A DNA stretch of 64,000 nucleotides from Flectobacillus major DSM 103. Lineage in GTDB: Bacteria; Bacteroidota; Bacteroidia; Cytophagales; Spirosomataceae. Under the pieces are notes generated by a model. That model saw nothing but the letters and a program-made list of their open reading frames with translations, did not search any database and had not been told where the DNA came from. The translations under genes and the position numbers were made by a program. The DNA lies in the NCBI RefSeq assembly GCF_000427405.1, contig NZ_KE386491.1:5363047-5427046 (forward strand), given 5' to 3'. Of this stretch, positions 1 through 10,500 are shown in pieces; position 1 is the stretch's first letter, and the number at the start of each line of letters is the position of its first letter.

Positions 1-71
1 GTTTGAGCAAAAGAGGCAACTGTACTGGCAACAACAACCAAAGCAGAGGCGAACATTCTTGTAAATTTCAT
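1..71 (-). CDS. N-terminus of a secreted protein (partial)
   Basis: An ATG on the minus strand at 71 opens a frame that runs off the window after 23 codons. The translation is a textbook Sec signal peptide: a basic start (MKFTR), a hydrophobic core rich in Ala and Val, and an SFAQ-like cleavage site. The 275 bases upstream, up to the MFS gene, are AT-rich and free of genes. The mature protein lies outside the window, so no function can be given. Confidence 0.6.
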   Translation of the reverse strand, partial: MKFTRMFASALVVVASTVASFAQ

Positions 72-346
72 TTTTTTGTTTAGTTTTAGTTAATAAGGTA
101 AATAACAGGGTAATGTAGAAATTTGAAATTCAGCTAATGCTAGCCTACATCATCAGTTTTGGTTTTAAAATTACCTGATAATTAATTATTTTGTCTCAAA
201 ACTCAACACCCATAATTTAGCACTTGTAATTAGATTTATAATGCTAGGATGATAAAATAGCAAATTACCAGTGAAATGTAATGACTAAATAGAAATATAT
301 CAAATAGAATGATGATAAAAAGCATAAATCCATGATAGATGGAAAC

Positions 347-1573
347 TTAGGCTTCTTTAGGTACGGTTGTTTTAGGAAAAGACTTAAAAGCAATAAGAAG
401 TCCTAAAAATGCTAATATCCCGCCTGAAAAAAAGGCCGCTCCTGGAAAATGAATAGGAGCACTGGGTGATGAAAAAAATCTAAATAAACTAGAGGCCAAT
501 ATTGGACCAATAATAGCGGTCATACTCACAATACTGGTAAGCCCACCTTGTAGTTCGCCTTGTTCAGATGCCCCCACTTGCTGTGACATAACCGATTGGA
601 TAGATGGCCCTGCAATACCTCCCAGTGCATAAGGAATCATAATAGCGTACATCATCCAGCCTTGCCAAGCAAATGAAAATAGGAAAAAGCCTAATCCCCA
701 AAACAATAAGCCTACAAAGATAGATTTCTTTTCGCCTAGTTTGGGAATAATAACTCGGCCCAGATACCCTTGTACAAAAGCTACCATAACTCCTACAAAA
801 CCTAATGAAAAGCCGATTTCTCGTTTGTTCCATCCAAAGGTTAATTTAGTGAAATACGCCCATGTGCTTGGGTGGGTTTGACCAGCCAATTGGATACAAA
901 AAAGTGCAATGGCAAGCCCCAATAATAAAGGGTATTTCTTGATTTGGAGAAGCGAACCCACAGGATTGGCTCGTTTCCAGTCGAACGGGCGACGGTTTTC
1001 TTTTGCAAGCGACTCAGGTAAGATAAAATACCCATATAGCCAGTTGATAGCCGTAAGGCCAGCGGCGGTAAAAAAAGGTAGTTTGATATGAATTTCACCC
1101 AAAACACCACCTAATACAGGGCCAATAATAAAGCCTAGACCAAAGGCTGCTCCAATCATACCAAAGTTTTTGGCACGATCTTCGGGTTTACTAATATCGG
1201 CTATATAGGCACTTGCTGTCGTAAAGCTTGCTCCTGTAATACCTGCAATGATTCGGCCAACAAATAGCCAAATGATATTAGGAGCAAAAGCCAATATAAG
1301 GTAGTCGATACTAAAGCCCAATAACGAACATAAAATAATGGGACGACGACCGTACTTGTCGCTAAGGCCACCAATAACAGGCGAAAACAAAAACTGCATT
1401 ATCGAGTACGAAGCCATCAGTAACGACCCATATATAGCGGCATTGGCAGTGCCACCCCCCACAAATTCTTCGATAAGGTCGGGCAAAATAGGAATAATAA
1501 TACCGATGCCAAGCACATCGATAAGCATAGTAATAAAAATAAAGAAAATAGCTGGGGTGCGTTTGTCAGACAT
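347..1573 (-). CDS. TCR/Tet-type MFS efflux transporter
   Basis: This 408-residue inner-membrane protein belongs to the 12-helix drug:H+ antiporter branch of the major facilitator superfamily. The sequence shows alternating hydrophobic helices, an N-terminal [13 protein letters not shown] segment (about residues 18-31) and the loop 2-3 signature [11 protein letters not shown] (about 67-77), both typical of TetA-like carriers. Length matches the family. The start is the first ATG and no upstream extension is needed. Chromosomal relatives in Bacteroidota are usually annotated as tetracycline-resistance MFS transporters, but the substrate cannot be read from sequence and real resistance is not implied. 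It sits alone, with the next gene downstream facing the same way. Confidence 0.85.
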   Translation of the reverse strand: MSDKRTPAIFFIFITMLIDVLGIGIIIPILPDLIEEFVGGGTANAAIYGSLLMASYSIMQFLFSPVIGGLSDKYGRRPIILCSLLGFSIDYLILAFAPNIIWLFVGRIIAGITGASFTTASAYIADISKPEDRAKNFGMIGAAFGLGFIIGPVLGGVLGEIHIKLPFFTAAGLTAINWLYGYFILPESLAKENRRPFDWKRANPVGSLLQIKKYPLLLGLAIALFCIQLAGQTHPSTWAYFTKLTFGWNKREIGFSLGFVGVMVAFVQGYLGRVIIPKLGEKKSIFVGLLFWGLGFFLFSFAWQGWMMYAIMIPYALGGIAGPSIQSVMSQQVGASEQGELQGGLTSIVSMTAIIGPILASSLFRFFSSPSAPIHFPGAAFFSGGILAFLGLLIAFKSFPKTTVPKEA

Positions 1574-1639
1574 ACAGAAGAGCAGTGGCTGCTAGTGAAA
1601 TGGGTTGAAAACAATTGTCTGGCAAGTTAATGACTTTTT

Positions 1640-1682
1640 TGGGCTAAAAAAACAGAGATTGGAAGGTTTACCTCCCAATCTC
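1640..1682 (-). terminator. Rho-independent terminator after the isomerase gene
   Basis: GAGATTGG (1655-1662) pairs with CCAATCTC (1675-1682), with further inner pairing AGGT/ACCT. On the minus strand the stem is followed by a T-run (1643-1652). It lies 18 bases past the stop of the 1700-2614 gene. Confidence 0.7.
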
Positions 1683-1699
1683 AATAACTTTATATTGGC

Positions 1700-2614
1700 T
1701 TAAAGTTTTACTTTTAGGGTATTTACCAAATAGTTTTTGCTAATAGTAGCCGATTCTAGTGGGGTACGGTTTGGTTCGGGAACACCGTCGAGCTCTACAA
1801 CAGCCCATTTGTCAAACTTAATTTTGGCCAATGCTTTAAATACAGCAGGAAGATTGACATTCCCTTGCCCTAGCTCTACAAATTTATATGCTTTTGGGTT
1901 GTCTGGTTTTTCGGGAAGTGGTGATTTTACATCTTTGATATGCAAGGCAAAAAGGCGATCTTTGTATTGTTCAACAGCTTTTTCGGGTTGTCCGCCACCT
2001 TGATGATAATGGGCTACATCTAAAAGTAGTTTTACCCATTTTGGATTAGTTTCCTGTATTAATATATCTACTTCTTCGGGGGTTTCGCCCCATTGGTGCA
2101 TGTGGTTGTGATATGTAGTTTGAATACCCAAATCAGCCGTTTGTTCTCCAATTTGATTCATTACTTTGGCCAATGCCTTTAGCTCGTCGGTAGTAGGGGC
2201 TTGATTGCCTTTCCGAAGGCTATTGGTTAGCTGAATGGCATTTCCGCCAAGGGCTTTGACAAAGCTAGCGTGCGCAACATGATAATCGACATTGCTGGCA
2301 ACACGAGTTGGGTCTACTTCAACATTGCCACTCGAAAACATAGCAAGACTAAGGTTGTTTTCTTGAATTTTGCTTTTAAGCTCCTGTACTTTGGTTTTGT
2401 AAGTATCATAAGCATTGGCTCTTAGTTGAACCCCCTTAAAGCCCAAAGATGCAATTTGGCTCATGGCATCAAGGTCTTTACCTCCCCACGTAATGGCCGA
2501 ATAGGCCATTTGGATAGAGCTTGGTTTTGAGGCCATTAAGGCATGAGAAACCAAAGAAGCAGCCCCTAAAATGCTAACCTCTGTAATAAATTGGCGACGG
2601 TTGATAGATGACAT
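1700..2614 (-). CDS. Sugar phosphate isomerase/epimerase (AP endonuclease 2-type TIM barrel), exported by Tat
   Basis: The 304-residue protein starts with a twin-arginine signal (NRRQFITE at residues 5-12, then a hydrophobic stretch ending near ALMA), so it is probably folded before export to the periplasm. The rest is a xylose-isomerase-like TIM barrel: LGFKGVQLRA near residue 60, TTYHNHMHQWG near 170 and the metal-site strand LLLDVAHYHQGG near 200, then HIKDVKS and a VELDG strand near the C-terminus. These give the Glu/Asp/His metal ligands usual for the family. Substrate is unknown; relatives act on sugars or inositols. It is a single-gene unit with its own terminator. Confidence 0.8.
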   Translation of the reverse strand: MSSINRRQFITEVSILGAASLVSHALMASKPSSIQMAYSAITWGGKDLDAMSQIASLGFKGVQLRANAYDTYKTKVQELKSKIQENNLSLAMFSSGNVEVDPTRVASNVDYHVAHASFVKALGGNAIQLTNSLRKGNQAPTTDELKALAKVMNQIGEQTADLGIQTTYHNHMHQWGETPEEVDILIQETNPKWVKLLLDVAHYHQGGGQPEKAVEQYKDRLFALHIKDVKSPLPEKPDNPKAYKFVELGQGNVNLPAVFKALAKIKFDKWAVVELDGVPEPNRTPLESATISKNYLVNTLKVKL

Positions 2615-2775
2615 ATTCGGTAGTGTTTTCTGCTAAATAGTGAATAAGAAAAGCGATTTATCACCAAAAGAATATTTAGGTAGATATATACTGAACTTAA
2701 TTATCAATCTCAGCTAGGGCGTTGGTCTTGAAAAGGCAATAACCTTATCGTATTACCCCAATACCTCAATAGACC

Positions 2776-4350
2776 CTAAAGTCTGATAAACTCTACACGT
2801 CTATTTTTCTTTTTTTGTTCTTCCGAGTTATTAGGAGCAATAGGGTCGAGTGGCCCACGGCCAACAGCTTCGAGACGAGACGCAGCAATACCTCTTGTTG
2901 TAAGATAGTTGATAACAGCCCAACAACGGTCTTGCGAAAGCTTTAGATTAAGGTTAAAATCGCCTACGTTGTCGGTATGGCCTCGTATTTCGATTCTCAA
3001 ATTAGGGTTTTCTACTAACAATTGTACAAGGTAGTCTAGCTCTTTGAATGACTCTTCCCGAAGAATAGGGCTACTTTGGTCAAAATAAATATTGTTAAGA
3101 GGAATGGTTTTCCCTTGTTCGATAATACCAAATTGTTGCGAGGCAATAATATCGTTTGTAGGTGTGTGGGCTACAACAATTTTCTTTTTTTTTAGGTAAA
3201 AATCTTGTTGGAAAACCTTAGATTTAATCATATTGAGTGGTACAAAACGAGCATAATAAGGCTCGTATCCTTCAGCCTTGATCTGAATCGCATACTGTTC
3301 GTAAGGTAATAACTCAACAATAGGATACAACCCCTGCAAACTAACAGGCATGCTTTCTTTATTATCAAGATTGATTATTTTAAACTGGGCATTGTTGAGT
3401 TCACGATTAGGGTTTTCGCCCCAAGCTTTCAGGATGAAAGTGTATGTTTTTCTCTGTAATCCGAAAATGAGTTGTTTCTGGTTGAGAAGCGAATCACCGA
3501 TAAAATAGCTTTGTTTGAAGGGTTCAAACCCACTTGCTTTTAGGTCAATATGGAGGTCTTCGCCTTCTATCAGTAAAACCTTGAAGGGCGTTTCGTCAAC
3601 CAATTTAAGAGGCTCACGGTTGAGCGAAAAAGGAACAATATCTTTTGTCAGAAAGTCTTGGGCATAAATAGCCACAACTGTACTTGCTTTTTGGATAGGC
3701 CGCAACAAAAACGATACCGTTGTATTGTTATGACTGCTGTCGAGTCGGATAGTTTGGGGTTGGTAGCCATCGGCTACACATTCTATTGCAAAATGCCGAA
3801 TGTTGTCGTTGAGGCTCAGATAGGTGAGTGGTTGAGCCTTTACTGGCCGAATCTTTTGCAAATCATCAGTATGTGTATTTCTGATAAAATAGGTAGGTTT
3901 TTTGAGCAGTTGCTTACTAACGAAATCAAGAGCATTGAGTCGTATCTGAAAGGTTTCTTTTTCTAACAGAGCTTCAAACTCATACGCTTTACCAAGAGAC
4001 GTTACCAATATCTGAAATTTGCGAGAAATAGTTTGATACCCCGTAACTCTTGCTTCAATTTCGAGTCGTTCGGCTTCATGAAAAGTCAATTGTTGCAAGC
4101 CATTAGGAGCAAGTAGCGTTTTGAATTTATTCTCTTGTGCCGACTTGATAATAAATGTACCAGCAAGTTTTTTACGGGTGTTTTTATCACGTAACGACAT
4201 TCTTAAAACAGAAACGGGGCCACTGCCGAGTGCCGAGTGGAGAGACAAGGAGGTGTCTATGGGTACTTGACTCGAAATTTGGCCCAATACCATCACTGAT
4301 GTACTCAATACTAAAGCACAGAATAAAAATACAAGTAACTGTTTAGTCAT
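2776..4350 (-). CDS. OmpA-family protein with PEGA-like repeats
   Basis: The last 110 residues form an OmpA C-terminal domain that binds peptidoglycan, with the hallmark IRGHTDNVGDFNLN and a closing NRRVEFIRL. Before it lie repeated segments of about 80-90 residues that each carry a G(Y/F)xP or GYQ motif (VTGYQ, ADGYQP, ASGFEP, AEGYEP), which look like PEGA or carboxypeptidase-regulatory beta-sandwiches. The start at 4350 (MTKQLLVFLFC) gives a good signal peptide; the longer frame from 4377 would add nine residues before it and is less likely. The protein is probably lipid-free and periplasmic, linking the outer membrane side to the wall. No partner gene is adjacent. Confidence 0.8.
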   Translation of the reverse strand: MTKQLLVFLFCALVLSTSVMVLGQISSQVPIDTSLSLHSALGSGPVSVLRMSLRDKNTRKKLAGTFIIKSAQENKFKTLLAPNGLQQLTFHEAERLEIEARVTGYQTISRKFQILVTSLGKAYEFEALLEKETFQIRLNALDFVSKQLLKKPTYFIRNTHTDDLQKIRPVKAQPLTYLSLNDNIRHFAIECVADGYQPQTIRLDSSHNNTTVSFLLRPIQKASTVVAIYAQDFLTKDIVPFSLNREPLKLVDETPFKVLLIEGEDLHIDLKASGFEPFKQSYFIGDSLLNQKQLIFGLQRKTYTFILKAWGENPNRELNNAQFKIINLDNKESMPVSLQGLYPIVELLPYEQYAIQIKAEGYEPYYARFVPLNMIKSKVFQQDFYLKKKKIVVAHTPTNDIIASQQFGIIEQGKTIPLNNIYFDQSSPILREESFKELDYLVQLLVENPNLRIEIRGHTDNVGDFNLNLKLSQDRCWAVINYLTTRGIAASRLEAVGRGPLDPIAPNNSEEQKKKNRRVEFIRL

Positions 4351-4554
4351 GAACAAAGATTTACAGGATATTCGCAAAGTTTGTTAGGTACAGAGCTTGA
4401 CTAATGATTTGATAGGGTTATAGTATTGATTGTGAGATTTTTATATGATTGATTTGTCACTACAATCGATAAGGAAACAAGCAATAAATATAGGGTAAAA
4501 TAAGTAAACAATCTTGAATTTCTCAAGAATAACCTTGTATAGAACTGCTAAAAG

Positions 4555-4587
4555 AAAACCTCACCAACATGCTGCTGGTGAGGTTTT
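4555..4587 (-). terminator. Terminator after ahcY
   Basis: AAAACCTCACCA (4555-4566) and TGGTGAGGTTTT (4576-4587) form a perfect 12-bp stem with a 9-base loop, 22 bases beyond the ahcY stop codon. The minus-strand T-tract is short and interrupted. Confidence 0.75.
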
Positions 4588-4609
4588 CGAGAAAGGATTT
4601 TACAAAATC

Positions 4610-5926
4610 CTAGTAACGGTAATGTTCTGCTTTGAACGGCCCCTCAACAGTTACACCAATGTAAGCAGCTTGTTCATCATCCAAAGTTTCTAGCTGAGCA
4701 CCAATATGAGCCAAGTGCAATTTTGCTACTTTTTCGTCAAGGTGTTTAGGAAGAATATATACTTTGTTTTCGTATTTTCCTGGGTTTTGCCATAATTCAA
4801 GCTGAGCCAAAGTTTGGTTACAGAAAGAGTTAGACATGACAAAAGAAGGGTGACCCATTGCACAACCAAGGTTTACCAAACGACCTTCAGCCAATACAAT
4901 AACTTCTTTACCTTCGATATTATACAAATCTACTTGAGGTTTGATTTGTTCTTTTGTTGAGCCATAAGCCGAGTTTAACCAAGCCATATCGATTTCGTTG
5001 TCGAAGTGACCAATATTACAAACTACAGCTTTATCTTTCATTGCTCTGAAGTGACGTTCACGGATAATATTTACGTTACCAGTAGCAGTTACAAAGATAT
5101 TAGCACGAGTAGCTGCCTCGTTCATAGTAACAACTTCAAAGCCGTCCATTGCTGCTTGTAAAGCACAAATTGGGTCGATTTCTGTTACCAATACACGACA
5201 TCCAGCACCACGCAAAGATTCAGCCGAACCTTTACCTACGTCACCATACCCAGCCACAACAGCCACTTTACCAGCCAACATCAAGTCGGTAGCACGGCGG
5301 ATAGAGTCAACCAAAGATTCTTTACAGCCGTATTTGTTATCAAATTTAGATTTAGTAACTGAATCGTTTACGTTGATAGCTGGCAAAAACAACGTGCCAT
5401 TTTTTAAACGCTCGTACAAACGGTGAACACCAGTTGTAGTTTCTTCAGACAAACCTTTGATATCAGCAATAAGCTCAGGATAATTGTCAAATACCATGTT
5501 GGTTAAGTCACCACCATCGTCAAGAATCATGTTCAATGGTTTACGGTCTTCGCCAAAGAAAAGCGTTTGTTCGATACACCAGTTGAATTCTTCTTCGTTC
5601 ATTCCTTTCCAAGCATATACAGGAATTCCTGCTGCTGCTATAGCTGCTGCTGCGTGGTCTTGTGTCGAGAAAATGTTACAAGACGACCAAGTTACATCAG
5701 CACCCAAAGCTACCAATGTTTCAATCAAAACCGCAGTTTGGATAGTCATGTGCAAACATCCAGCGATGCGAGCACCCGCCAAAGGTTTTGAATCACCATA
5801 TTCAGCACGAAGTGCCATCAAACCAGGCATTTCGGCTTCAGCCAAACGAATTTCTTTACGACCCCATTCTGCAAGGGCGATGTCTTTTACTTTGTACGGA
5901 ACGTACGATTGTGTTGCAGTTGACAT
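4610..5926 (-). CDS. ahcY: Adenosylhomocysteinase (S-adenosylhomocysteine hydrolase)
   Basis: The 438-residue cytosolic enzyme splits S-adenosylhomocysteine into adenosine and homocysteine, removing the product inhibitor of SAM-dependent methylation. Visible marks are the N-terminal [19 protein letters not shown] block, the substrate region [17 protein letters not shown], the NAD-binding Rossmann loop [10 protein letters not shown], and the C-terminal PFKAEHYRY tail that ends nearly all members of this family. Length is normal. It is monocistronic, with a -7 box about 90 bases upstream of the ATG and a strong hairpin downstream. I looked for an SAH or SAM riboswitch in the leader and saw none. 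Confidence 0.97.
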   Translation of the reverse strand: MSTATQSYVPYKVKDIALAEWGRKEIRLAEAEMPGLMALRAEYGDSKPLAGARIAGCLHMTIQTAVLIETLVALGADVTWSSCNIFSTQDHAAAAIAAAGIPVYAWKGMNEEEFNWCIEQTLFFGEDRKPLNMILDDGGDLTNMVFDNYPELIADIKGLSEETTTGVHRLYERLKNGTLFLPAINVNDSVTKSKFDNKYGCKESLVDSIRRATDLMLAGKVAVVAGYGDVGKGSAESLRGAGCRVLVTEIDPICALQAAMDGFEVVTMNEAATRANIFVTATGNVNIIRERHFRAMKDKAVVCNIGHFDNEIDMAWLNSAYGSTKEQIKPQVDLYNIEGKEVIVLAEGRLVNLGCAMGHPSFVMSNSFCNQTLAQLELWQNPGKYENKVYILPKHLDEKVAKLHLAHIGAQLETLDDEQAAYIGVTVEGPFKAEHYRY

Positions 5927-6012
5927 TTATTTTTTGCTTTTTATTTCTTTTTGCTTAGAGATTACGGCTTATCAAAATAGAAAATTGAATGAACCATAAT
6001 CTTTATAAAGTA

Positions 6013-6020
6013 CAAAATTA
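6013..6020 (-). promoter_or_regulatory. Candidate -7 box of ahcY
   Basis: On the minus strand this reads TAATTTTG, a match to the Bacteroidota -7 consensus TAnnTTTG, about 87 bases before the ahcY start. A TTG in the -33 zone is 25 bases away, longer than usual. Confidence 0.4.
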
Positions 6021-6123
6021 GTAGGTTTTGAGAAGATTTTAAAAGCAAAACTATAAATCATTTGCTATGCTCTTTAAAAATAGATAATATAAAATATTTT
6101 AGGTGTATTTTGATAAAATATAT

Positions 6124-6516
6124 CTAAAATGTAGCTATATAATAGATAATTTCGTTTCTTCTACTCCAGATTGTGAACAGGTTACAAAAAAATACGATTA
6201 GTGCATAAGCAAACAGCAATCCACCATCGTCTTGTATTTCAATTCCGAGGATGGCAAGATGAGCTACAATAGCCCCTGAAATAATCCCCAATGATAGCAA
6301 CGCTCCCAAAATGGCTGTTCGTGGAATAAGCAAAAGTAGGGCTGCAATAAGCTCAGCAATACCGCTACCGATTCGTCCGTAGGGTTCAATGCCCAATTTT
6401 GAAAATATATATACCGACTCGGGAGCGGCGGTAAATTTAAAGAATAATGTTTGGAGTAAAATGATAGCTGCAATAATTTGGGCAGCCCATTGTAAAACAA
6501 CCGCATATTTTTTCAT
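6124..6516 (-). CDS. DoxX-family membrane protein
   Basis: A small integral membrane protein of 130 residues with four hydrophobic helices, the usual layout of DoxX/DoxD proteins. The motif SKLGIEPYGRIGSGIAEL lies in the first loop and second helix, as in the family. I place the start at the ATG at 6516 (MKKYAVVLQW); the longer frame to 6555 would overlap the upstream YHS gene by 19 bases. It follows the YHS-domain gene by 20 bases on the same strand, so the two are probably co-transcribed. DoxX proteins are linked to redox or thiol stress in other bacteria, but the role here is not known. Confidence 0.75.
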   Translation of the reverse strand: MKKYAVVLQWAAQIIAAIILLQTLFFKFTAAPESVYIFSKLGIEPYGRIGSGIAELIAALLLLIPRTAILGALLSLGIISGAIVAHLAILGIEIQDDGGLLFAYALIVFFCNLFTIWSRRNEIIYYIATF

Positions 6517-6536
6517 GACATGGTGTGTTGAGGAGT

Positions 6537-6998
6537 TTAAAAAATCTTTTTCCAATTACTATCGGCTTTGGCTTTAAGGATTTTTTCCTCCTTATTCCAT
6601 TTGTCGAGGGTATTATTCAAAAAGGAATGGTAATATAAATAGAGTTTCCCATCTATTATTTTATAGGTTTCGGGGTCTATTTCTACTTTTTCGCCCGTAG
6701 CACCCATAGCATAGGCACACCAGCCACCATATTGTGGCTCAAATTGACTAGGGTTTTGTTTGAACCGAGCCAAGTTATCGGCCGTCGAAAATAAGTATTC
6801 AATACCTTGATAGCTGCTCCTCAATGAAGTTTTGCCTTTGAGGGGTTTTTTCTGAATAAAATAACTAACAGGGTCGTAGCCCGACAAAGCGATTCCTTTG
6901 TCGAGATTAAAACCTTGCTGTCGATGCAGTGGGTTTTCTTGAGAAAATGAGATAAAACTAATACACGCAAAGGCGAAAAATAAAAGAGACAATTTCAT
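6537..6998 (-). CDS. Secreted YHS-domain protein
   Basis: This 153-residue protein has a clear signal peptide (MKLSLLFFAFACISFISFSQ) followed by a YHS domain, with GYDPVSYF near residue 40 and a YGGWCAYAMG segment near 90. YHS domains are small metal-linked modules; secreted versions are common in Bacteroidota, often next to DoxX genes. Here a DoxX gene follows directly on the same strand, which supports a shared periplasmic role, perhaps with metals or redox. The catalytic activity, if any, is unknown. Confidence 0.8.
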   Translation of the reverse strand: MKLSLLFFAFACISFISFSQENPLHRQQGFNLDKGIALSGYDPVSYFIQKKPLKGKTSLRSSYQGIEYLFSTADNLARFKQNPSQFEPQYGGWCAYAMGATGEKVEIDPETYKIIDGKLYLYYHSFLNNTLDKWNKEEKILKAKADSNWKKIF

Positions 6999-7580
6999 GA
7001 TTGTATGGCTTAATGATTTGATACCATAAATTTAGCTGAGTACAGCAAGATGAATTGTCGGTTATCTGACGGATTAAGAAAAACAGAAATACCAGTCGAA
7101 ATGTTTTTGAAGGGTGTTATAGATAGAAATACAAACAAAATACTAATTTTGTGTGCCATGCCTACATGATTGATTCAATTCTGCCAAATTCTTGCAAGTT
7201 CGATGGTTATATCATGAGACTTTTAGACCTTTTGCTTTTACAAGAAAAGGTATTATTCTGTACAAGGTAGTTTTAAATGCTATTGCAGATTAGGATTTTT
7301 TGAAGCTGGATAAAATGAAATATTTTTATTAACTCTACATCAAAAACCTGATTTATTACAATCCTTAACAAAGATAAAAGACCTAAAGTACTGCATTTAT
7401 TTTTGTTTGATAGTCCGTTTTTTACTTATAAAGAAGGACTTATGCCTGATAAATGAATGCTGAATTGATTTTACCACAAAACCTAATAAAGAGTTAAACA
7501 GTTTTATGACTAAAAAATCGAGCAAACATATTCTCTAAAATTAAAACTTAAACAATGTACCATTTATCAAACCTATTATA
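6999..7580. other. 582-base gene-free spacer between divergent genes
   Basis: AT-rich spacer between the divergent YHS gene and the giant Ig-like gene. I see one plus-strand TATTTTTG (7398-7405) that fits the Bacteroidota -7 box for the Ig-like gene, without a TTG at the right distance, and a weak AGTCC/GGACT inverted repeat near 7412-7440. There is no convincing small reading frame. Confidence 0.4.
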
Positions 7581-10500
7581 ATGCCGTCTTTATACCGCCC
7601 ATTTTTATTTGTGATAGTTTTTTTACTAATAAACCTTCACGCCATCAGTCAAAGTAATCCGTGTTCAAGTTTTTCGGGAGTAGCCATTACCGACACCTTA
7701 GAGCAAGACCTCAAAGAGTATATTATTTCAGAAGGAAATAGTATTTACCTCAAGCCCAAAACTCCCCTGTCGGGCATATCGAGCTATCAATGGAAAAAAG
7801 ACGGAGTCGATATTAACGGAGCCACCAATCGTAAGTACCAAGTTGCAGAATACGGTTTGTATAGCCTTACTGTTAGGCAAGGAAGCTGTACTGCTACTTC
7901 ATTAGGGATTTTTATAGGTGGTAATACCTATTATCAAATAGACCCTCCTGCGGCCACACAGGTTTGTGTGGGTGATACCATTGTATTGAAAACGGTTAAA
8001 GGACTAGGATATTTTTTTCAGTGGAAAAAAGATGGAAACCCTATTCAAGGGGCTACCAAGTCGGAATATAAAGCTTTTGCTACAGGTAATTATACTGTTG
8101 TTGTTTCACAAGGAAGATCCGAATTTAAAATGGAAACCCTACCTGTTTATTTGACATTTGGTAATACACTAGAAACCCAAATAGTATCTGATAAAAATAT
8201 GATTTGTGAAGGCAAAACTACGGTGTTAAAAGCCTCTAATATAAATAACCAGCATCGTGTGCAGTGGCTACATAATGGAACACCCATTGACGGTGCCACG
8301 AAAGATAGCTTGGTCGTAAATCAATCGGGATATTATGAAGTACAAATTATAAAGGGGGCTTGTTCGGCACATAGTGGATATAATGTTTCTGTAACCAATT
8401 TGAATTTGCCTCGACCTATCATCAATGACGACTTGGGTGGCCGTACATTTGAAGCATGCTCAAACAATGTTGTAAAATTGAGGGTCAAAGATTACCGCGA
8501 TGGTACTTACATTTGGTTAAAAGAGGGAAATGTTATTCCGAATGCTACATCGCCAGACTATACGGTTCGAGAATCGGGTAATTACTCGGTACGCTACAAT
8601 GGCAACGAGTTTTGTTCTGCACAATCCGAAGTAATACCTGTCTATATATCTAGTACACTTACGATGGATATTACTGGAAATGACCTGCTCATAGCTCCTT
8701 CACAATCAGCTATTTTTACAGCTAACGGTTCGGGAGTATTACCTTTTTTAATGCAAGTGAGTTCAGTTGATAATGGCGAACTGTTTTTTCAAAACTATTT
8801 TAACACCCTAGAGCTTATTATTTTTGGAGGGGGAGGGGAAATAACGACGTTCCGTCCCAATAACGCTTTTAGGATAACGAAGCTTGTAAATGCCTGTGGG
8901 GTGGGTACTGGTACGGGTACTGCTACTGTAACAATAGGGAATTGTGCCCAGCCTACTGTAGTTAATATATCAACATATTCCGACAGAGTTTGCTTGGGAG
9001 GAAGCACCGTTATTACGGCTCTAGCTACTGGCTCGGGCAATTTGAGTTATCAATGGCAAAAAGATGGCGTGGATATAGCAGGGGAAACACAGAAGGATTT
9101 GTTAATTCAAGATTTTTCGTATGCTAAGATGGGTAGATATAGAGTAAAAGTATCGAGCGATTGCGGTACGTTTGTATCTACAGCACTGATGATTGTTGCC
9201 AACTACGGGAATGTTGTAGTAGCACGATTGGGCTATCCAGCTTATACCAATACCGAATTGCTCTTGACGGCTTTTTCGGGTACTAATTTTGAAGCCTTCA
9301 ACTCATATACATGGACGGGGCCTAATGGCTTTACTTCAACAGAACAAAACCCTATCATTAGCCGTGTTACACCTCAAAATAGTGGTGTGTACACTGTTTT
9401 GGGGCGTAATGCTTCAGGATGTTATAATAGTACCTTTTTGAACGTAACCGTAAATAACCCACCAATAACAATAGGTAATTTAGGCTTAACTTCTTTTTGC
9501 CCGAATGGGTATTTTTCTGTACCTTTTTCAACAACCCTTCCCGTAGGAACACCGTATAAAGTTTACCTGTCTGACCAAGAGGGGAATTTCCAAAATGCTA
9601 CCGAAATAGGAAGTGGTTTGGCAAGTCCTATTTCGGTAAGAATACCGTTTTTTGTATCGGTAGGAACAGAATATCGCCTCAAAATAGTAGCCCAGAATTC
9701 GTCGTTGACAAGTACGCTCAGCTCTCGCCTAAGTACCAATGGCAAAGAATTAGACCTAATTGTGTATAATAGTGCAGGTAAAGAGGCTAAACTCAATAAG
9801 AATTTGGCTATTTGTAAGGGAGCTGCTATTACGCTGAACATGGTGAGTAATCAAAAAGATGATGTTATTTATCAATGGAAAAAAAGAGAACAGTTTATTG
9901 CACGAGATGCCAAAGTACGTCTTAGCCAAGAAGGAACTTATACTGCTAGCGTACAAAAAATGGGTTGTAGTAATGTTGAAAAAACATTTACCCTAACGTC
10001 TGTAGATAGCAGTAGTTATGTGCTAGAAAGGCTCGGTAACGAATTTCAATGCGAAGGAACGAATATTATTTTCAGACCTACCTATTATTCTGACAGTGCT
10101 ACTTATCAATGGCGACGCAATGGTAGTGTATTGCTCGGAGTAATAGCAGATACCCTTGTAGCTTCGCAGACAGGCAAATATTCGGTAGATATTCGAGATA
10201 AATGCCCTTTGCGGTATCAGTCAACCGATGCTGAAAGTGTAGTGTTTGGGCAAGAATTAAAGAATGGTATTATTTCTAACAGAGCCCAAGGGAATATTTT
10301 ATGTGGAGAAGCCTACACGTACCTTTCTTCTGTAGATCAGGATATTGCCAATCCTTTAGCACCTTATAGCTATCAATGGCAAAAAAATGGAGTACCTGTC
10401 CAAGGTGATGACGAAGGTGTTTACTACCGAGAATCGCCCAATTTAATAGGTATAAAAAAAGCAGGAGTATATTCACTAAAGCTCACGCAAGGTAACTGTT

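Noticed and set aside
347-1573. Tetracycline resistance determinant
   Set aside because: The protein is a Tet-like MFS carrier by family, but it is a chromosomal gene without a mobile context, so resistance cannot be claimed.
5484-5999. Long frame antisense to ahcY
   Set aside because: It is a shadow of a highly conserved gene; its translation has no protein-like pattern.
5927-6123. Possible SAH or SAM riboswitch upstream of ahcY
   Set aside because: The leader is AT-rich with no stable multi-stem fold that I can see; only a promoter box is supported.
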